Shown here in pieces: positions 1 to 10,239 of a DNA stretch of 64,000 bases. Each line of letters starts with the position of its first letter. The first letter of the stretch is position 1. This stretch comes from Tissierellales bacterium. GTDB taxonomy: Bacteria > Bacillota > Clostridia > Tissierellales > Sedimentibacteraceae. The stretch spans positions 50,672 through 114,671 of the forward strand of contig JAHDQO010000019.1 in assembly GCA_018433765.1 (NCBI GenBank), given 5' to 3'. The translations under genes were made by a program, and so were the position numbers. The notes beneath the pieces are model-generated. The model was not told the DNA's origin, searched no databases, and saw only the letters and a list, made by a program, of their open reading frames with translations.

Positions 1-2622
1 CTCATTGAACCCACCGTACTTAGCTCCAACAGGCATATCTATAATACCTGCCTGTCCTTTGATACTTGGTAACTTCTGACTATTTAAATCAGTCATTAAA
101 TTACTAACTTGATTATTAAGAGTTTTAATACTATTGGAATTTAGCGTAGCACTTTTTGCATTACTATCTATCAAGGCTTTTGTATTAATTGGATATGATA
201 TAACTTTTTCGGCGTTTGTGCTTTCATTCTCATAATAGTAATCCCATTCAACTAAGTCATTATTAACTAAGTCAGGATGGCTAAAACCTATCTTATTGCT
301 ATCTTCTAAAACAAATCCTGCTTTTGTTACATCTAAACTTGTTTCTTCTCCTGTTTCTTTATTAACTTTTTTAATGAAATCAATACTTTTGATATGATAA
401 TCTCTATGCTTCACTATACAACCTTTTGCGTCATTGTAAATTGACATTTGATGAATTATATTATCAAATTGTATAGTACCGTTTTTGTATGTGTGTAATG
501 GTTGAATATTTGGTAATTCTGTTATTTTAGGTTCTGCTAACTGGTAAATTAGTGTTATTGGGTGTGCATTTAAGTAATTTTTTAAATCATTAATAGTTGT
601 TATACCTTCTATACGTATATAAAAACCATAGCTTCCACCTATTGTAAATGCTGTTTTTTCAGGTGCAGGACTTAAAGGGAATACAAATGGTAAGTTTGGG
701 CTATATGCAAATCCACCTAAATCTATTGTTAACATATTTAAATCGATTGGATGTAAATCTGTTCTATAAAAATAATTATATTGCGAATTATAATTCCAAA
801 TACCAGTCTCATCTAAAGTATACCAATCACTTATTATTTTATGTAATTTACCGTCTTTAAATTCATCTTTAACGCCATTCGGTAAACTTCTTAATTCTTC
901 TATATTACCGTCATCGTCTGTACATGAAATGTATGTTTTATTGCTTTGATGTGGTTCGTATGGTGTTTCTGTTGTGCCTTCTTCAAGTTGACCATCTTCA
1001 AACAAACCATCAAAACCAGTATCGGTTCTATATCGAATATACGCTGTATCATTAAGAGTTTTTATTGATATGTGTATTCTACCATTATTTTTAATTCCGT
1101 TTAAAAGTGTCATTTTCAAAAATACTTTATTTACATTGTATTCATAAATTCTCATAACATTAACCCTACCAACTTTATGACTAAATGTAATATTAGTATT
1201 CCCTTTAACATGAGAATAACTTTCTGTTCTACTACCAGTACCAATTACACCATTGCCGCCATTATTATTAATAAATCCTAAACCAACATTTCCATCAAAC
1301 AAATTTTTTCCTGTTGACTTAATTCTTTGTGCGAGAATTGTAGAGTTAGTGTTGTCGATGTATGGATATTTATTGTATAATTTTTGTAAATCTGTTTCAG
1401 TGTCTCCCAATTCAGTCAAATTAACGATTAAAGCATTTTCAAAAATTAAATCTCCAGCACCACTTTCTCTTAATTTTAAATTAACATTTTCTGTAGAAGT
1501 TGCAGTTACAATACCTATAGCAGATTTATTTAAAACCAAATACTCTACTACACTTGTTGAAACTTCAACAGTAGATGAATTATAAAAAGCTATTACATCT
1601 TGGATACTGCCTTTACTTGTATTTTTAAAATTAACAACTATAAAATATTTATTATTATTTGTTACGTGGAATACTTTTTCGTTTTCGCTGTAACCATTGC
1701 TTAAAATTGCCATACCAGTATTAGTTAAACCTATCCTTGTTCCAGTATTGTCACTTAATATAGTATTTTCAGTGTTAGCTTTACCAAGTATATTAGTATA
1801 TGTTAATCCATTTAATCCTACGTTAACTTGCCCATTAATGACACTCTCTGAATAATCTAATTCACTCCCAGCTTCTGCATAACCCTTACCTGTAGTAAAA
1901 ATACTTGATGTATTATAAATTTCAGGAGTATAATCGGAAGAATAAATTTCATCTTCAATTGTCTTAGTTCTTGCTTCCCAAGCATCATTTCTTTCTTTTA
2001 AAGTTGTATATACAGTGTCTTCACTGTCGACCAAAGCTTGTGAAACTCTTGCATCTGACTCTGTTCCGCTATTTACAACTTGATTGAGCTGTGTTTGTAA
2101 GTTATCTATAGCTCCCTTTACATTAGTTTGATTATTGACATTCCCCTCATAATCAATATCAGGTGCTTTATGCTTATCTGATTCACCTGAAACATGGCTG
2201 TCATAATTTGATATATGTTTATCAATATACTGTTTAATTTCAACCAATAAATCTTTTAAATTAGTAGATTTCCAGCTACCCTTTAAATCTGTAACCTTAA
2301 CTCTATCATCATAAAGTAATTTAATACCTTTACCATAATAAGAATTGATAGTTATTGATTTACCTTCTAAACTAGGATAAAAATAAACAACTCCATGCTT
2401 ATAGTTAACTTTAAAATCAGAACTATTTTTTAATGTTTCTGTTATAGTTCTTTCTATTTTACCTGTAATATTTACTTTATAAAATTCATCTGGAATTTGT
2501 GCCAGCTGTATCTGTGAATCATAAATAATATGTCGTTCACTGTGAACTGCAATAGATACTGGTTCACCATTAATTGTATTCAAATTTATTTCATAAGGTG
2601 TATTAAAAGTTTGTATCGCCAT
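1..2622 (-). CDS. Phage tail fibre / baseplate protein, C-terminus beyond the window
   Basis: An open frame starts at an ATG at 2622 with an AAAGGAGGA ribosome site and stays open to the window edge, giving at least 874 codons, so the C-terminus is missing. It opens MAIQTFNTPYEINLNT and is followed by short beta-rich stretches, a coiled-coil-like segment (about residues 120-220) and further Asn/Thr/Gly-rich beta segments, as in receptor-binding baseplate or fibre proteins of Gram-positive siphophages. It is the gene after the tail-tip protein, where such proteins sit. I infer that it carries host-recognition domains and is a trimeric fibre or upper-baseplate component. No enzyme motif was recognised. 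Lysis genes, if present, would lie beyond position 1. Confidence 0.7.
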   Translation of the reverse strand, partial: MAIQTFNTPYEINLNTINGEPVSIAVHSERHIIYDSQIQLAQIPDEFYKVNITGKIERTITETLKNSSDFKVNYKHGVVYFYPSLEGKSITINSYYGKGIKLLYDDRVKVTDLKGSWKSTNLKDLLVEIKQYIDKHISNYDSHVSGESDKHKAPDIDYEGNVNNQTNVKGAIDNLQTQLNQVVNSGTESDARVSQALVDSEDTVYTTLKERNDAWEARTKTIEDEIYSSDYTPEIYNTSSIFTTGKGYAEAGSELDYSESVINGQVNVGLNGLTYTNILGKANTENTILSDNTGTRIGLTNTGMAILSNGYSENEKVFHVTNNNKYFIVVNFKNTSKGSIQDVIAFYNSSTVEVSTSVVEYLVLNKSAIGIVTATSTENVNLKLRESGAGDLIFENALIVNLTELGDTETDLQKLYNKYPYIDNTNSTILAQRIKSTGKNLFDGNVGLGFINNNGGNGVIGTGSRTESYSHVKGNTNITFSHKVGRVNVMRIYEYNVNKVFLKMTLLNGIKNNGRIHISIKTLNDTAYIRYRTDTGFDGLFEDGQLEEGTTETPYEPHQSNKTYISCTDDDGNIEELRSLPNGVKDEFKDGKLHKIISDWYTLDETGIWNYNSQYNYFYRTDLHPIDLNMLTIDLGGFAYSPNLPFVFPLSPAPEKTAFTIGGSYGFYIRIEGITTINDLKNYLNAHPITLIYQLAEPKITELPNIQPLHTYKNGTIQFDNIIHQMSIYNDAKGCIVKHRDYHIKSIDFIKKVNKETGEETSLDVTKAGFVLEDSNKIGFSHPDLVNNDLVEWDYYYENESTNAEKVISYPINTKALIDSNAKSATLNSNSIKTLNNQVSNLMTDLNSQKLPSIKGQAGIIDMPVGAKYGGFNE

Positions 2623-2697
2623 ATTGTGTCCTCCTTTCGAAATATAAAATAGCCGATTTTGCAACTTGTTAGCATTGAGTTCTGTTGTTTATAGTTA

Positions 2698-2745
2698 AGA
2701 TCTTTCGACTTTGCTCAAGATGACCTATATCCATCATTCTGTGAT
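2698..2745. repeat. Copy of a dispersed AGATTCTTCG...AATGAC mini-repeat
   Basis: This segment in the gap between the tail-tip gene and the fibre gene resembles the segments at 60592, 10700 and 33509. Shared blocks are AGAT-TTCGAC, CTCAAGATGAC and ATCATTCTGT. The gap has no coding capacity. The copy is degenerate compared with the palindromic one at 60592-60650. Confidence 0.55.
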
Positions 2746-2774
2746 ATTAGTCACTTACCAAGGTGTAAAACACT

Positions 2775-5750
2775 TTATACACTCATTAAAGCTTGTATAA
2801 ATAAAGATGCATCTATTCTTCCTAAACCATTATCATCATTTTTTACGCTTTCAAGTTCTATCTTATTCCATTTTCCTATATTGAGATAAGGCGTTATATT
2901 TAAATTATCTTGTCCTGTTGTAAAACCTGAACTGCCACCTAAAGAAGAAGTTCTATCAGTTCCATTTATTTTGATTTTTACTTTTGTAGGTTTTAACATT
3001 CCTTTTGTATTTTCATAAATTCCATAATTAATCTGATGTGTATGAGCTGGTAATTTAACATCATGTCTATGATCCATTTTATGAAAGTGACTTGGCATAT
3101 TAATCTTATGATGATGCTTTGGTATTTCAATTTTATGATAATGATCTCCACTAGCACCATATGTATATATATTATTAGAACCCCAATGAGATTTTTCTGT
3201 TTTTAAAACAATTTCATTATAAACATCTGCAAACATTGAATCTGCAATTTTATATTTTTTTTCAGTAAAACTATTTTCATAAAAATTACCAGAAACATAT
3301 GAAGCCATTAAATGTCTATGATTTCCACCATCTTCTGTAGTTGAGAGATCAATATCTCCATCCTCAGTACTAGTAAGATTAATGGTTTTACTTTCAGTAG
3401 TAGTTTTAGTAGAAGACTCACTAGTTGGAGTGCTACTACCTCCATTTTTAGCCCCCTTAGAATAAGCTCTAAACTCCTCCAACTGAAATCTTAAATTAAC
3501 AACATTTATATGTTTAGTGCTTGATGGAATATATACATTTAATTTTAGTGGGTGATCGCTGTCAACATTATCTACATTACCTTCCTGCCATGTTTGAAGT
3601 ATGCCGTCTTCGTCTAATATTGTTTTTTTTCCTGTAGAATCTTTAAGCAATAAACCATATTTGCCAGAAGTATAATTCCCTAGTTTTACTCTTTCTCTAT
3701 TCGAACTATCCAATACTTGAATACCATTTGTAGGAGTAATTTTAATACTATTATATAAAGTATCTTTTTTTACAGCATTATTATCTGTATAATCTTTAGC
3801 ATTTGTTTCAGCATTATTTATTTTATCTTGTACCGTACTTTCCGTTCCATCGCCCTGTACAAGTATTTGATTAGCATTAATCTTGCAGAAGTTACCCAGC
3901 AATCCATTTACAGCTTGTGCGTTAACTCCACTTGGTGTAATAGCTACAGTTGCAGTATTAAAAGCATTAGGAGTTATAACAATTGCATTATTTACTAGTT
4001 TTATTTGTTCTGGACTGATAGTACCATCTGATAATTTTTTCTTTAAATGTATACCATACTTGTCCATTATAGGTTCTTGACCATTTGAAGTTATTACTGC
4101 TTTGGTACTTAAATCTAATTTACTATTTATATATTTCTCTAATTGTGTCTTAGTTGAAGTAGCAGTATTCCAATCATATTTACTAAAATTAACCGAAGAG
4201 TTTGTAGTGCTTAATTGTTTTAATAAATCTATTTCATAATTATACGGATCATTAATATTATTTCTATTACTAAATTCTAAATCCAATTTATTATCATCAA
4301 TATTGTGTACATATGAAATTAATCTTACTTCAGTATCAATACCTAATCTATCATGTTTAATATTTATAATATCTCCAACAACAAGCTTTTCCCAATCATA
4401 CTGACATTCTATAATGTTTAAGAAATTGACCGAGTCTATTGTAAATTTAATGGGTGGTTGACTTATACGTACTAAATATTTAATACCATATTCTAATAGT
4501 TCATTCTTATTTTCCACTACATAACTAGAATCTGAAAATGTTTCATCTTTTATAAAAGGGTCCAGCTGTTCTATTTGGCTGCTAGTTAAGTGACTAGACA
4601 TTTTTATTTCTTCTCGCAAAGTATTAATATTTATGTTCACATTATCAATATTATTTTGAATAGTTTGTTTTTCATTTTCTTTTATGTCTATTTCTCTTTC
4701 TTTATACTCTATCTGTTGATTATATGTTGTTAAATTTTTTCCACTTGCCATAGCTAAGTCTTTATTTTGCTTTAATGAATCTAAATCCGTTTCTAAGCTA
4801 TTTATCTCATTTTTTTTAGAAGTAAGTTGAGCATTCAAATCATCTAGTTGTGTTAAATAATCTTGAAACACACCATCTTTATTAGATATAAACTCTTCAT
4901 AATTATTTAAGGCATCAATTAAATCCTGTTCCATAAAAGGCTCTCGTTTAAAGTAGTTTAGATTCATAATATAATTTTGTCCTGTAATATTTATATCTTC
5001 AACGGAAATATTATTTTTACCATAAAGATATAATCTAGTTTTAATCATATTATCATCAATATTCTTAGTTATGTCTTTTATATAATTTTCATCTGATATA
5101 TATAAGCCTTTATTCTGTCCTAATTCATTTAATTTATATATTTTAAACTGCTTATTTACAGTATCAAATTGAAATAAACATTCAAAAATTTTTTGTATAT
5201 CTTGAATAACTGCAATTAAATTATCGTTTGCAATATCAAATCCACGATATACATCATACAATTCAGGACTTACATACTCTACAGTCCAAGAAGTTAAAGT
5301 TTCAATGTAATTCATTATTCCTTTAGAAAAGCCATCCTCGTCCAACTCATTTGATGTACTGTAAATTTTTCTAGAATCAAATTTATATCCTCTAAGTTTT
5401 TTATCTGACAGTTCATATTCTCTGCTGTAGCAGTGTATTTCTTTATAGGTTTTACCTTTACAATCGTGAATAGTAATATCATCAATAACAAAATACTGAT
5501 AGTTACCTAATTTTATTAATAAATTACCTTTAATTAAATCATAATTTGGATTTTTCATAGCTTCATGATTTTTAGTTCCTTGATTTATATAATAAGGAAC
5601 ATTAAAAGTAAATTCATCTATATCAGCAAAATTATGCTTATATACTTTGTTGTATGAACTACCTAATTCACACATTTCTTTACCATTTCTTTTGCATAAA
5701 ACTAATGTATATTTTGGCAGTTTCATATTCGGATTAATGTCTATTAGCAA
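2775..5750 (-). CDS. Tail-tip (Tal-like / prophage endopeptidase-tail family) protein with HxH tip motifs
   Basis: A 991-residue protein directly after the distal tail gene (12 bp gap), the position of the tail-associated hub protein of siphophages. Residues 1-290 resemble the hub fold of phage minor structural or endopeptidase-tail proteins. About 295-390 is a long charged heptad-like coiled coil. The middle is beta-rich linker. Residues 870-907 carry five closely spaced His-x-His motifs (HYH, HHH, HFH, HRH, HTH), with another HRH earlier. Such motifs bind metal in intertwined trimeric fibre tips of some phages. I infer a trimeric hub with a metal-stabilised needle or fibre tip. No peptidase active site was identified with confidence. 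Confidence 0.75.
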   Translation of the reverse strand: MLIDINPNMKLPKYTLVLCKRNGKEMCELGSSYNKVYKHNFADIDEFTFNVPYYINQGTKNHEAMKNPNYDLIKGNLLIKLGNYQYFVIDDITIHDCKGKTYKEIHCYSREYELSDKKLRGYKFDSRKIYSTSNELDEDGFSKGIMNYIETLTSWTVEYVSPELYDVYRGFDIANDNLIAVIQDIQKIFECLFQFDTVNKQFKIYKLNELGQNKGLYISDENYIKDITKNIDDNMIKTRLYLYGKNNISVEDINITGQNYIMNLNYFKREPFMEQDLIDALNNYEEFISNKDGVFQDYLTQLDDLNAQLTSKKNEINSLETDLDSLKQNKDLAMASGKNLTTYNQQIEYKEREIDIKENEKQTIQNNIDNVNININTLREEIKMSSHLTSSQIEQLDPFIKDETFSDSSYVVENKNELLEYGIKYLVRISQPPIKFTIDSVNFLNIIECQYDWEKLVVGDIINIKHDRLGIDTEVRLISYVHNIDDNKLDLEFSNRNNINDPYNYEIDLLKQLSTTNSSVNFSKYDWNTATSTKTQLEKYINSKLDLSTKAVITSNGQEPIMDKYGIHLKKKLSDGTISPEQIKLVNNAIVITPNAFNTATVAITPSGVNAQAVNGLLGNFCKINANQILVQGDGTESTVQDKINNAETNAKDYTDNNAVKKDTLYNSIKITPTNGIQVLDSSNRERVKLGNYTSGKYGLLLKDSTGKKTILDEDGILQTWQEGNVDNVDSDHPLKLNVYIPSSTKHINVVNLRFQLEEFRAYSKGAKNGGSSTPTSESSTKTTTESKTINLTSTEDGDIDLSTTEDGGNHRHLMASYVSGNFYENSFTEKKYKIADSMFADVYNEIVLKTEKSHWGSNNIYTYGASGDHYHKIEIPKHHHKINMPSHFHKMDHRHDVKLPAHTHQINYGIYENTKGMLKPTKVKIKINGTDRTSSLGGSSGFTTGQDNLNITPYLNIGKWNKIELESVKNDDNGLGRIDASLFIQALMSV

Positions 5751-5762
5751 TATATCACCTCT

Positions 5763-6542
5763 TTACTGAATTATTGGAAACTGCATTCTAATCTTTAAAT
5801 CACATTTTCCTGTTACTTCAATTTGATTTACTCCGTACACTAACCTAAACCAATTTTTATTAAAATTAGCAAATCTATAAACTAAAGGATTATCACTTAT
5901 AATATATTTATTTTTATTATCAATTGATATAATTTCACCTGTTTGCAATCCATTAAAAGAAAAAATCCTTCCACAGTCAGAAAGATTTTTTAATGATATT
6001 CCTGTAGATTTTCCTATTAATTGAAATTCAACATCAGGATAATAATATTCATTTATGTTGCTTTTATTTGCTATTTGTATAATTTCCTTAGTTGTGTTAT
6101 AACTCAAATTATAATGGTCTATGTAAGGTGGTGCCCATGCAAAAGGAGCGTTATTCCTAAAAGTTAATTCAACATAACCTTTTTTACCTACTGTATATAA
6201 ATTACCTTGGTCTACACAAATTACATAATAGAATTTACCTAAATCATCTCCTGTTTGAAATGATTTATATGTATCATGAAACAGCCATCTAGCAATTTCA
6301 TATCTTTTTTTTTGTGTCCATTCTTCATCTAATAATGATAACTTCAATTTAAATTCAAGTGGTGATTGTTCAACCCCATAAAAAAAAGGCATATTACGCC
6401 TAAATATTTGTTCTTCTATTATACTTTTGTTTGCTAAATATGGTGATTCTACAAAGTCAGTATCAAGTCTAATTATGCTTAAACCCATTTCAGCAGAACT
6501 TATTCCATCAAATATAAAATGTTGAGATTCTATTGTAGTCAC
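5763..6542 (-). CDS. Distal tail protein (Dit-like, siphovirus tail component)
   Basis: A 259-residue protein between the tape measure and the tail-tip protein, the invariant place of Dit. Its N-terminal half (FIFDGISSAEMGLSI, later VESPYLANKSIIEEQI and SPLEFKLKLSL) matches the pattern of siphovirus tail-component proteins that form the hexameric ring linking tail tube and baseplate. The C-terminal half is beta-rich, as in the galectin-like domain of Dit proteins. It starts at an ATG with AGGAGGTG upstream. Its mRNA has its own promoter and a structured leader at 6543-6714. Confidence 0.75.
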   Translation of the reverse strand: MTTIESQHFIFDGISSAEMGLSIIRLDTDFVESPYLANKSIIEEQIFRRNMPFFYGVEQSPLEFKLKLSLLDEEWTQKKRYEIARWLFHDTYKSFQTGDDLGKFYYVICVDQGNLYTVGKKGYVELTFRNNAPFAWAPPYIDHYNLSYNTTKEIIQIANKSNINEYYYPDVEFQLIGKSTGISLKNLSDCGRIFSFNGLQTGEIISIDNKNKYIISDNPLVYRFANFNKNWFRLVYGVNQIEVTGKCDLKIRMQFPIIQ

Positions 6543-6680
6543 CTCCTATGATTTTTTATATAAAAAAAGACCCTTGTCCATATTTTCATACCCCTTCTAT
6601 GAAAAGTAACTACAACTTTTATTTGATTAGTCTTTTTCATAAAGAGGGATATTACACATGGACTGAGCATACTTTCCTTA
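6543..6680 (-). promoter_or_regulatory. Structured leader with mutually exclusive pairings before the Dit gene
   Basis: On the minus strand the 211-bp gap between tape measure and Dit holds four pairing elements: (1) TATGAAAAAGAC at 6641-6630, (2) CTTTTCATAG at 6606-6597, (3) TATGAAAATA at 6590-6581 and (4) GGTCTTTTTTT at 6572-6562. Element 2 can pair with 1 or with 3. Element 1 can pair with 2 or, through AAAAAGAC, with the T-run of 4. An outer GTCCAT/ATGGAC pair (6663-6658 with 6581-6576) also exists. Alternative pairings ending in a T-tract are the hallmark of an attenuator or riboswitch. I do not recognise a known class. A small phage RNA is the alternative. Confidence 0.5.
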
Positions 6681-6686
6681 AACAAA

Positions 6687-6714
6687 AGTATACCATATAT
6701 ATTTAATTAGTCAA
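6687..6714 (-). promoter_or_regulatory. Candidate vegetative promoter inside the tail operon
   Basis: TTGACT (6714-6709), a 16-bp spacer and TATACT (6692-6687) read toward the Dit gene. The predicted start is near 6680. It would drive the structured leader and the Dit, tail-tip and fibre genes separately from the tape measure. Confidence 0.55.
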
Positions 6715-6753
6715 TAATTTTGATATTTTGTATTATATTGTCATACGTATAAT

Positions 6754-9700
6754 TTATCTATATAGCCCATTACTTCTAGCTTTACGAAACTTTTCAATTT
6801 CTACTTCTTTAATAACTTTTTTCATAGTTGCATTTAAATTTGGCAATATTGTTCTATCTAAATTACCTGCTACATTGATATTAATATCGTAATTACTACC
6901 AGAAGTAAAAGTTTGAAGTTCTTTAAATTGAGGCATTCTTAAATTCAATGAATGCTGCATAAATCCTTGATATTTGGAAGCATTTAAATTAATAAAAGGA
7001 TTATTTGCTTTCGGTATGATAGCTTCTCCTTCATGTATAATAGCTTTACCAGTTCTAGGAACATAAGTTGTACCTCTATCATAAATACCTACTAAATTAC
7101 TTTCTACATAACCTTTTACTGGTGTTTCACTTCCCATTATATTTGATGATCTTTTTGTAGAAGATGTAGCTTTATTTATCTTTGATGAAGATTCTCTTAA
7201 TTTGTTGACCATATCTAAAGCATCTTCAATCTTGTCAATGAATTCTGATTTAATTTGGCTTCCTAAAAAAGACATTCCATCACCAAATTCATTTTCAAAT
7301 TTATTATAGGCGTCTGTTAATGTCAGCATTTGTCCGTCTATATATTCTACCTGACCTGCAATTAATGCTTGTTGAGCTTCAAAATATATGGATTGGTCAC
7401 TGTATTTTGAGTCTAAATATTGTTTTTCCTTTTCATATTTATTATTTAATCTTAATTTTTCTCCTTCATAACGCAAGTTCTCTTCATTTTCTAAAAATTG
7501 ATAGTATTCTTCTTGTTTGCAAAGCTGTTCATCTAGACCGCTTAATAATAATTCTTTTTCTCTGTCTCTTTGGTATTCAGCTATTTCTTGATGTTTATCG
7601 GAAAGTTGTTTTTCTAGCTCAATAGTTTTTGTTTTGGCTTCTATATCATCACGTAGTTTTAATTCATTTATTTGCTTTTGTATTATACTTTCTTCATCAT
7701 TTAATTTACTTAAGCCTTCTTGGTATTCCTCTTCTTCATATTGTTTATTTAGAGCATCTTTTTTGTCATTTATCATGTTTTTATATTTGTCAAGCTCTTC
7801 TTTATAGCCATTTAATATAGTTTTATGCTCATCTTCTAAATTATCAATCTTCTCATTATGCGTTTTTTCCAGCTCATCACGTTCTATTTCTTCTCGTTTT
7901 TTTATTATTTCTATAATTTTGTTCTCTACTTCTGATACGTTATCTAATCTGTTTTGATATGCTTCTTTATTTAATTCGCTTAATTCTTTCTCAGTATCTT
8001 TTATACTATTATTATATTGAATCCATTCAAGCGAGGCATCTGAAATAGCACTTGTTGTGTCTTGGATGGTATTAAACATATCTTGCAACTGTGAAGCTAG
8101 TTCTGGATTTTTTTCACTTATGCTCTTAAGCTTTTGATTAATTTTATCTGTATCAAATATAATATTTTTTAACTGCCCATTTTCATCATATTCAATTTTC
8201 ATATCAGATTGAGATAAACCCAGACCGCTTATTAAATCTTGTGCTTTTTGACTAGCAACTTCACGTCTTTTCTCGTTTATATTGTGTAATTCGTCTTGAT
8301 ATTCTTTCATTAGATCTATTTGTTTAATTAAAAAGTCTGCTTTATCAGTACCTTTTGATTGTTCAGATAATAGTTTTTGTCTTTCTAGCTGATAATTAAT
8401 TTCTTCAAGTTTTTCTTCTATAGACAAATATGTATCATCTATTTGAATTAAATCATTACTGTTACTAGTTTTTGTACTGCTTTTATTTTCTGCTATTAAA
8501 TCATCAAAATTCATAGATTTAATCAAATCTATTTGAGAAGTAAGTGCATCTATTTGAGTATTATCAAATTTAGGAGCTTTGTTCATTAAAGAATTAAAAA
8601 TACTGCTAGTTATAAATCCATTCTCTAATTGTGATTGTAAACTATTTATTTGAAAATCATATAATTTTTTTTCTTCTTCTAACTGCTGTTTCTTTATTTC
8701 AAGGTTTTTAACAGCACTATTTCGTTCTGCTTCAAATAACAATTTTGCTAGTTTTATACCATTTTCTTTAGATGTATTTGCATTAAGTATCTGTTGAGTA
8801 TACTGAGGATACTGCTCAATCAAGCTAGATAAAGTGCTTGCTGATAACTTGTTACCATTGTTTAAATCATTATAAATACTTGATAAAGATTTTGTATTTG
8901 AATAAAAATCATTAAAAATTTCTGAAGCTTGAGTATAAATTTGATTTAGCTCTTTTTGTGATTTATATGAATTTTCAGTTCCTTTTTCAGACTCTAGTTG
9001 TGACTGCTTAAGTTTACGCATTTCTTCATTATACGCTTCTAGTGTTATCTTTCTACTATTGTATTCGTATGTCAGTTTCTCTTCTGCTTTAGCCAATCCT
9101 AGAGTATCTCTTATTAAATACTCTAATCCATCTGATTGATCTATCATATTTTGTAAGTCTTCAGGTATATCTTCTCCTATTATTGAATAGGATTGTGTAT
9201 CTTCAATTATCTGTTTTTGCTGTTTGCTAAATTCTATTAATTTAGTCTTTGCTTTATTTACTTGATTATCAATAGAATCTTTAATTAATGGGTCTTTAAT
9301 TGCTGAAATATCTAAATTATTATATGTATCAAGAGTTTTTATAGTTTTTTTAATATCATTTTGGACTCTTCCCAATTTATTAGGCAAGTCATCATATGTA
9401 AGTATGCTGCTGTTTCCTTCAATTTTCTTTTTTGCTAATTTCTTATTTTCTATATCAAGTAATATTTTCTGATATTCAATTTCAGTTTCCAAATCAGAAA
9501 TTCTATTTTTATCGGCTTCTGTTGGTGATTGTATTTCCTTTAATCTGCTTAATTCATCATTTAATTTATTATAGCTGCCTTCTAATTCATCAACTTTTTC
9601 TTGTTGTTCTTGTATACTAACATGAAGTTTTTCAAAAACGGCAATTCCACCTATTATAACTGCTACTGGAATAATAGCAGATAACGCTACACCTAAGCTA

Positions 9701-10197
9701 AATGCAGCTTCACTGGCTATACCTAATGACTCTGCAAATATACCTATGTCTAAAGCAAAACTTTCAAATAAGGTTAGTTTTCCGCAAATGCTGCTTATTT
9801 GGTTGAACAGTTTTACACCTGCAGAAATATCTTTACATACATTAACTATTTGTCCACCTAACTCAAAAGTACTGTTAGTTAGTTGATTATTAGAGTTATT
9901 TGTTTCATCAGTTATATTATTTAACTCTGACATTTTAGTTCTGAACTCTTCTACTGCACTTAAATTATATGTTATATCTATATTGCTTTTTAGGTTTATT
10001 TGATTTTTATTTATATCATTAATAATCTTTTGATAATTTAATTTTATATCTTGAAATTCTTTCATTAATACTTGCGAATTTGTTATTATATTTAGCTTAT
10101 TTTCAGATGCTAATTTTTTTAGTAAAGGTTTTAATTTAGAATTTACTTTATTATATTTCTCAAAATTAATTTCAATATCTAATGTTCCACTAGACAT
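6754..10197 (-). CDS. Tail tape measure protein
   Basis: A 1147-residue protein, long and mostly alpha-helical with many charged heptad stretches, and with a hydrophobic segment (about 140-187) typical of the tape measure membrane region. The C-terminus has the common pattern of a Gly/Arg-Gly-Thr-rich loop followed by KAIIHEGEAIIPKAN. The position between the tail chaperone and Dit is canonical. Tape measures set tail length at roughly 0.15 nm per residue, so a tail of about 170 nm is expected. No lysozyme or peptidase domain was seen. The start at 10197 has AGAGGTGG upstream. Confidence 0.85.
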   Translation of the reverse strand: MSSGTLDIEINFEKYNKVNSKLKPLLKKLASENKLNIITNSQVLMKEFQDIKLNYQKIINDINKNQINLKSNIDITYNLSAVEEFRTKMSELNNITDETNNSNNQLTNSTFELGGQIVNVCKDISAGVKLFNQISSICGKLTLFESFALDIGIFAESLGIASEAAFSLGVALSAIIPVAVIIGGIAVFEKLHVSIQEQQEKVDELEGSYNKLNDELSRLKEIQSPTEADKNRISDLETEIEYQKILLDIENKKLAKKKIEGNSSILTYDDLPNKLGRVQNDIKKTIKTLDTYNNLDISAIKDPLIKDSIDNQVNKAKTKLIEFSKQQKQIIEDTQSYSIIGEDIPEDLQNMIDQSDGLEYLIRDTLGLAKAEEKLTYEYNSRKITLEAYNEEMRKLKQSQLESEKGTENSYKSQKELNQIYTQASEIFNDFYSNTKSLSSIYNDLNNGNKLSASTLSSLIEQYPQYTQQILNANTSKENGIKLAKLLFEAERNSAVKNLEIKKQQLEEEKKLYDFQINSLQSQLENGFITSSIFNSLMNKAPKFDNTQIDALTSQIDLIKSMNFDDLIAENKSSTKTSNSNDLIQIDDTYLSIEEKLEEINYQLERQKLLSEQSKGTDKADFLIKQIDLMKEYQDELHNINEKRREVASQKAQDLISGLGLSQSDMKIEYDENGQLKNIIFDTDKINQKLKSISEKNPELASQLQDMFNTIQDTTSAISDASLEWIQYNNSIKDTEKELSELNKEAYQNRLDNVSEVENKIIEIIKKREEIERDELEKTHNEKIDNLEDEHKTILNGYKEELDKYKNMINDKKDALNKQYEEEEYQEGLSKLNDEESIIQKQINELKLRDDIEAKTKTIELEKQLSDKHQEIAEYQRDREKELLLSGLDEQLCKQEEYYQFLENEENLRYEGEKLRLNNKYEKEKQYLDSKYSDQSIYFEAQQALIAGQVEYIDGQMLTLTDAYNKFENEFGDGMSFLGSQIKSEFIDKIEDALDMVNKLRESSSKINKATSSTKRSSNIMGSETPVKGYVESNLVGIYDRGTTYVPRTGKAIIHEGEAIIPKANNPFINLNASKYQGFMQHSLNLRMPQFKELQTFTSGSNYDININVAGNLDRTILPNLNATMKKVIKEVEIEKFRKARSNGLYR

Positions 10198-10239
10198 TTA
10201 TTCACCACCTCTAAATTAATTAAGGTATTAGATTTGTTT

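Noticed and set aside
1253..1585. Plus-strand frames inside the tail genes
   Set aside because: They are antisense to long well-supported minus-strand genes and lack ribosome sites or recognisable features.
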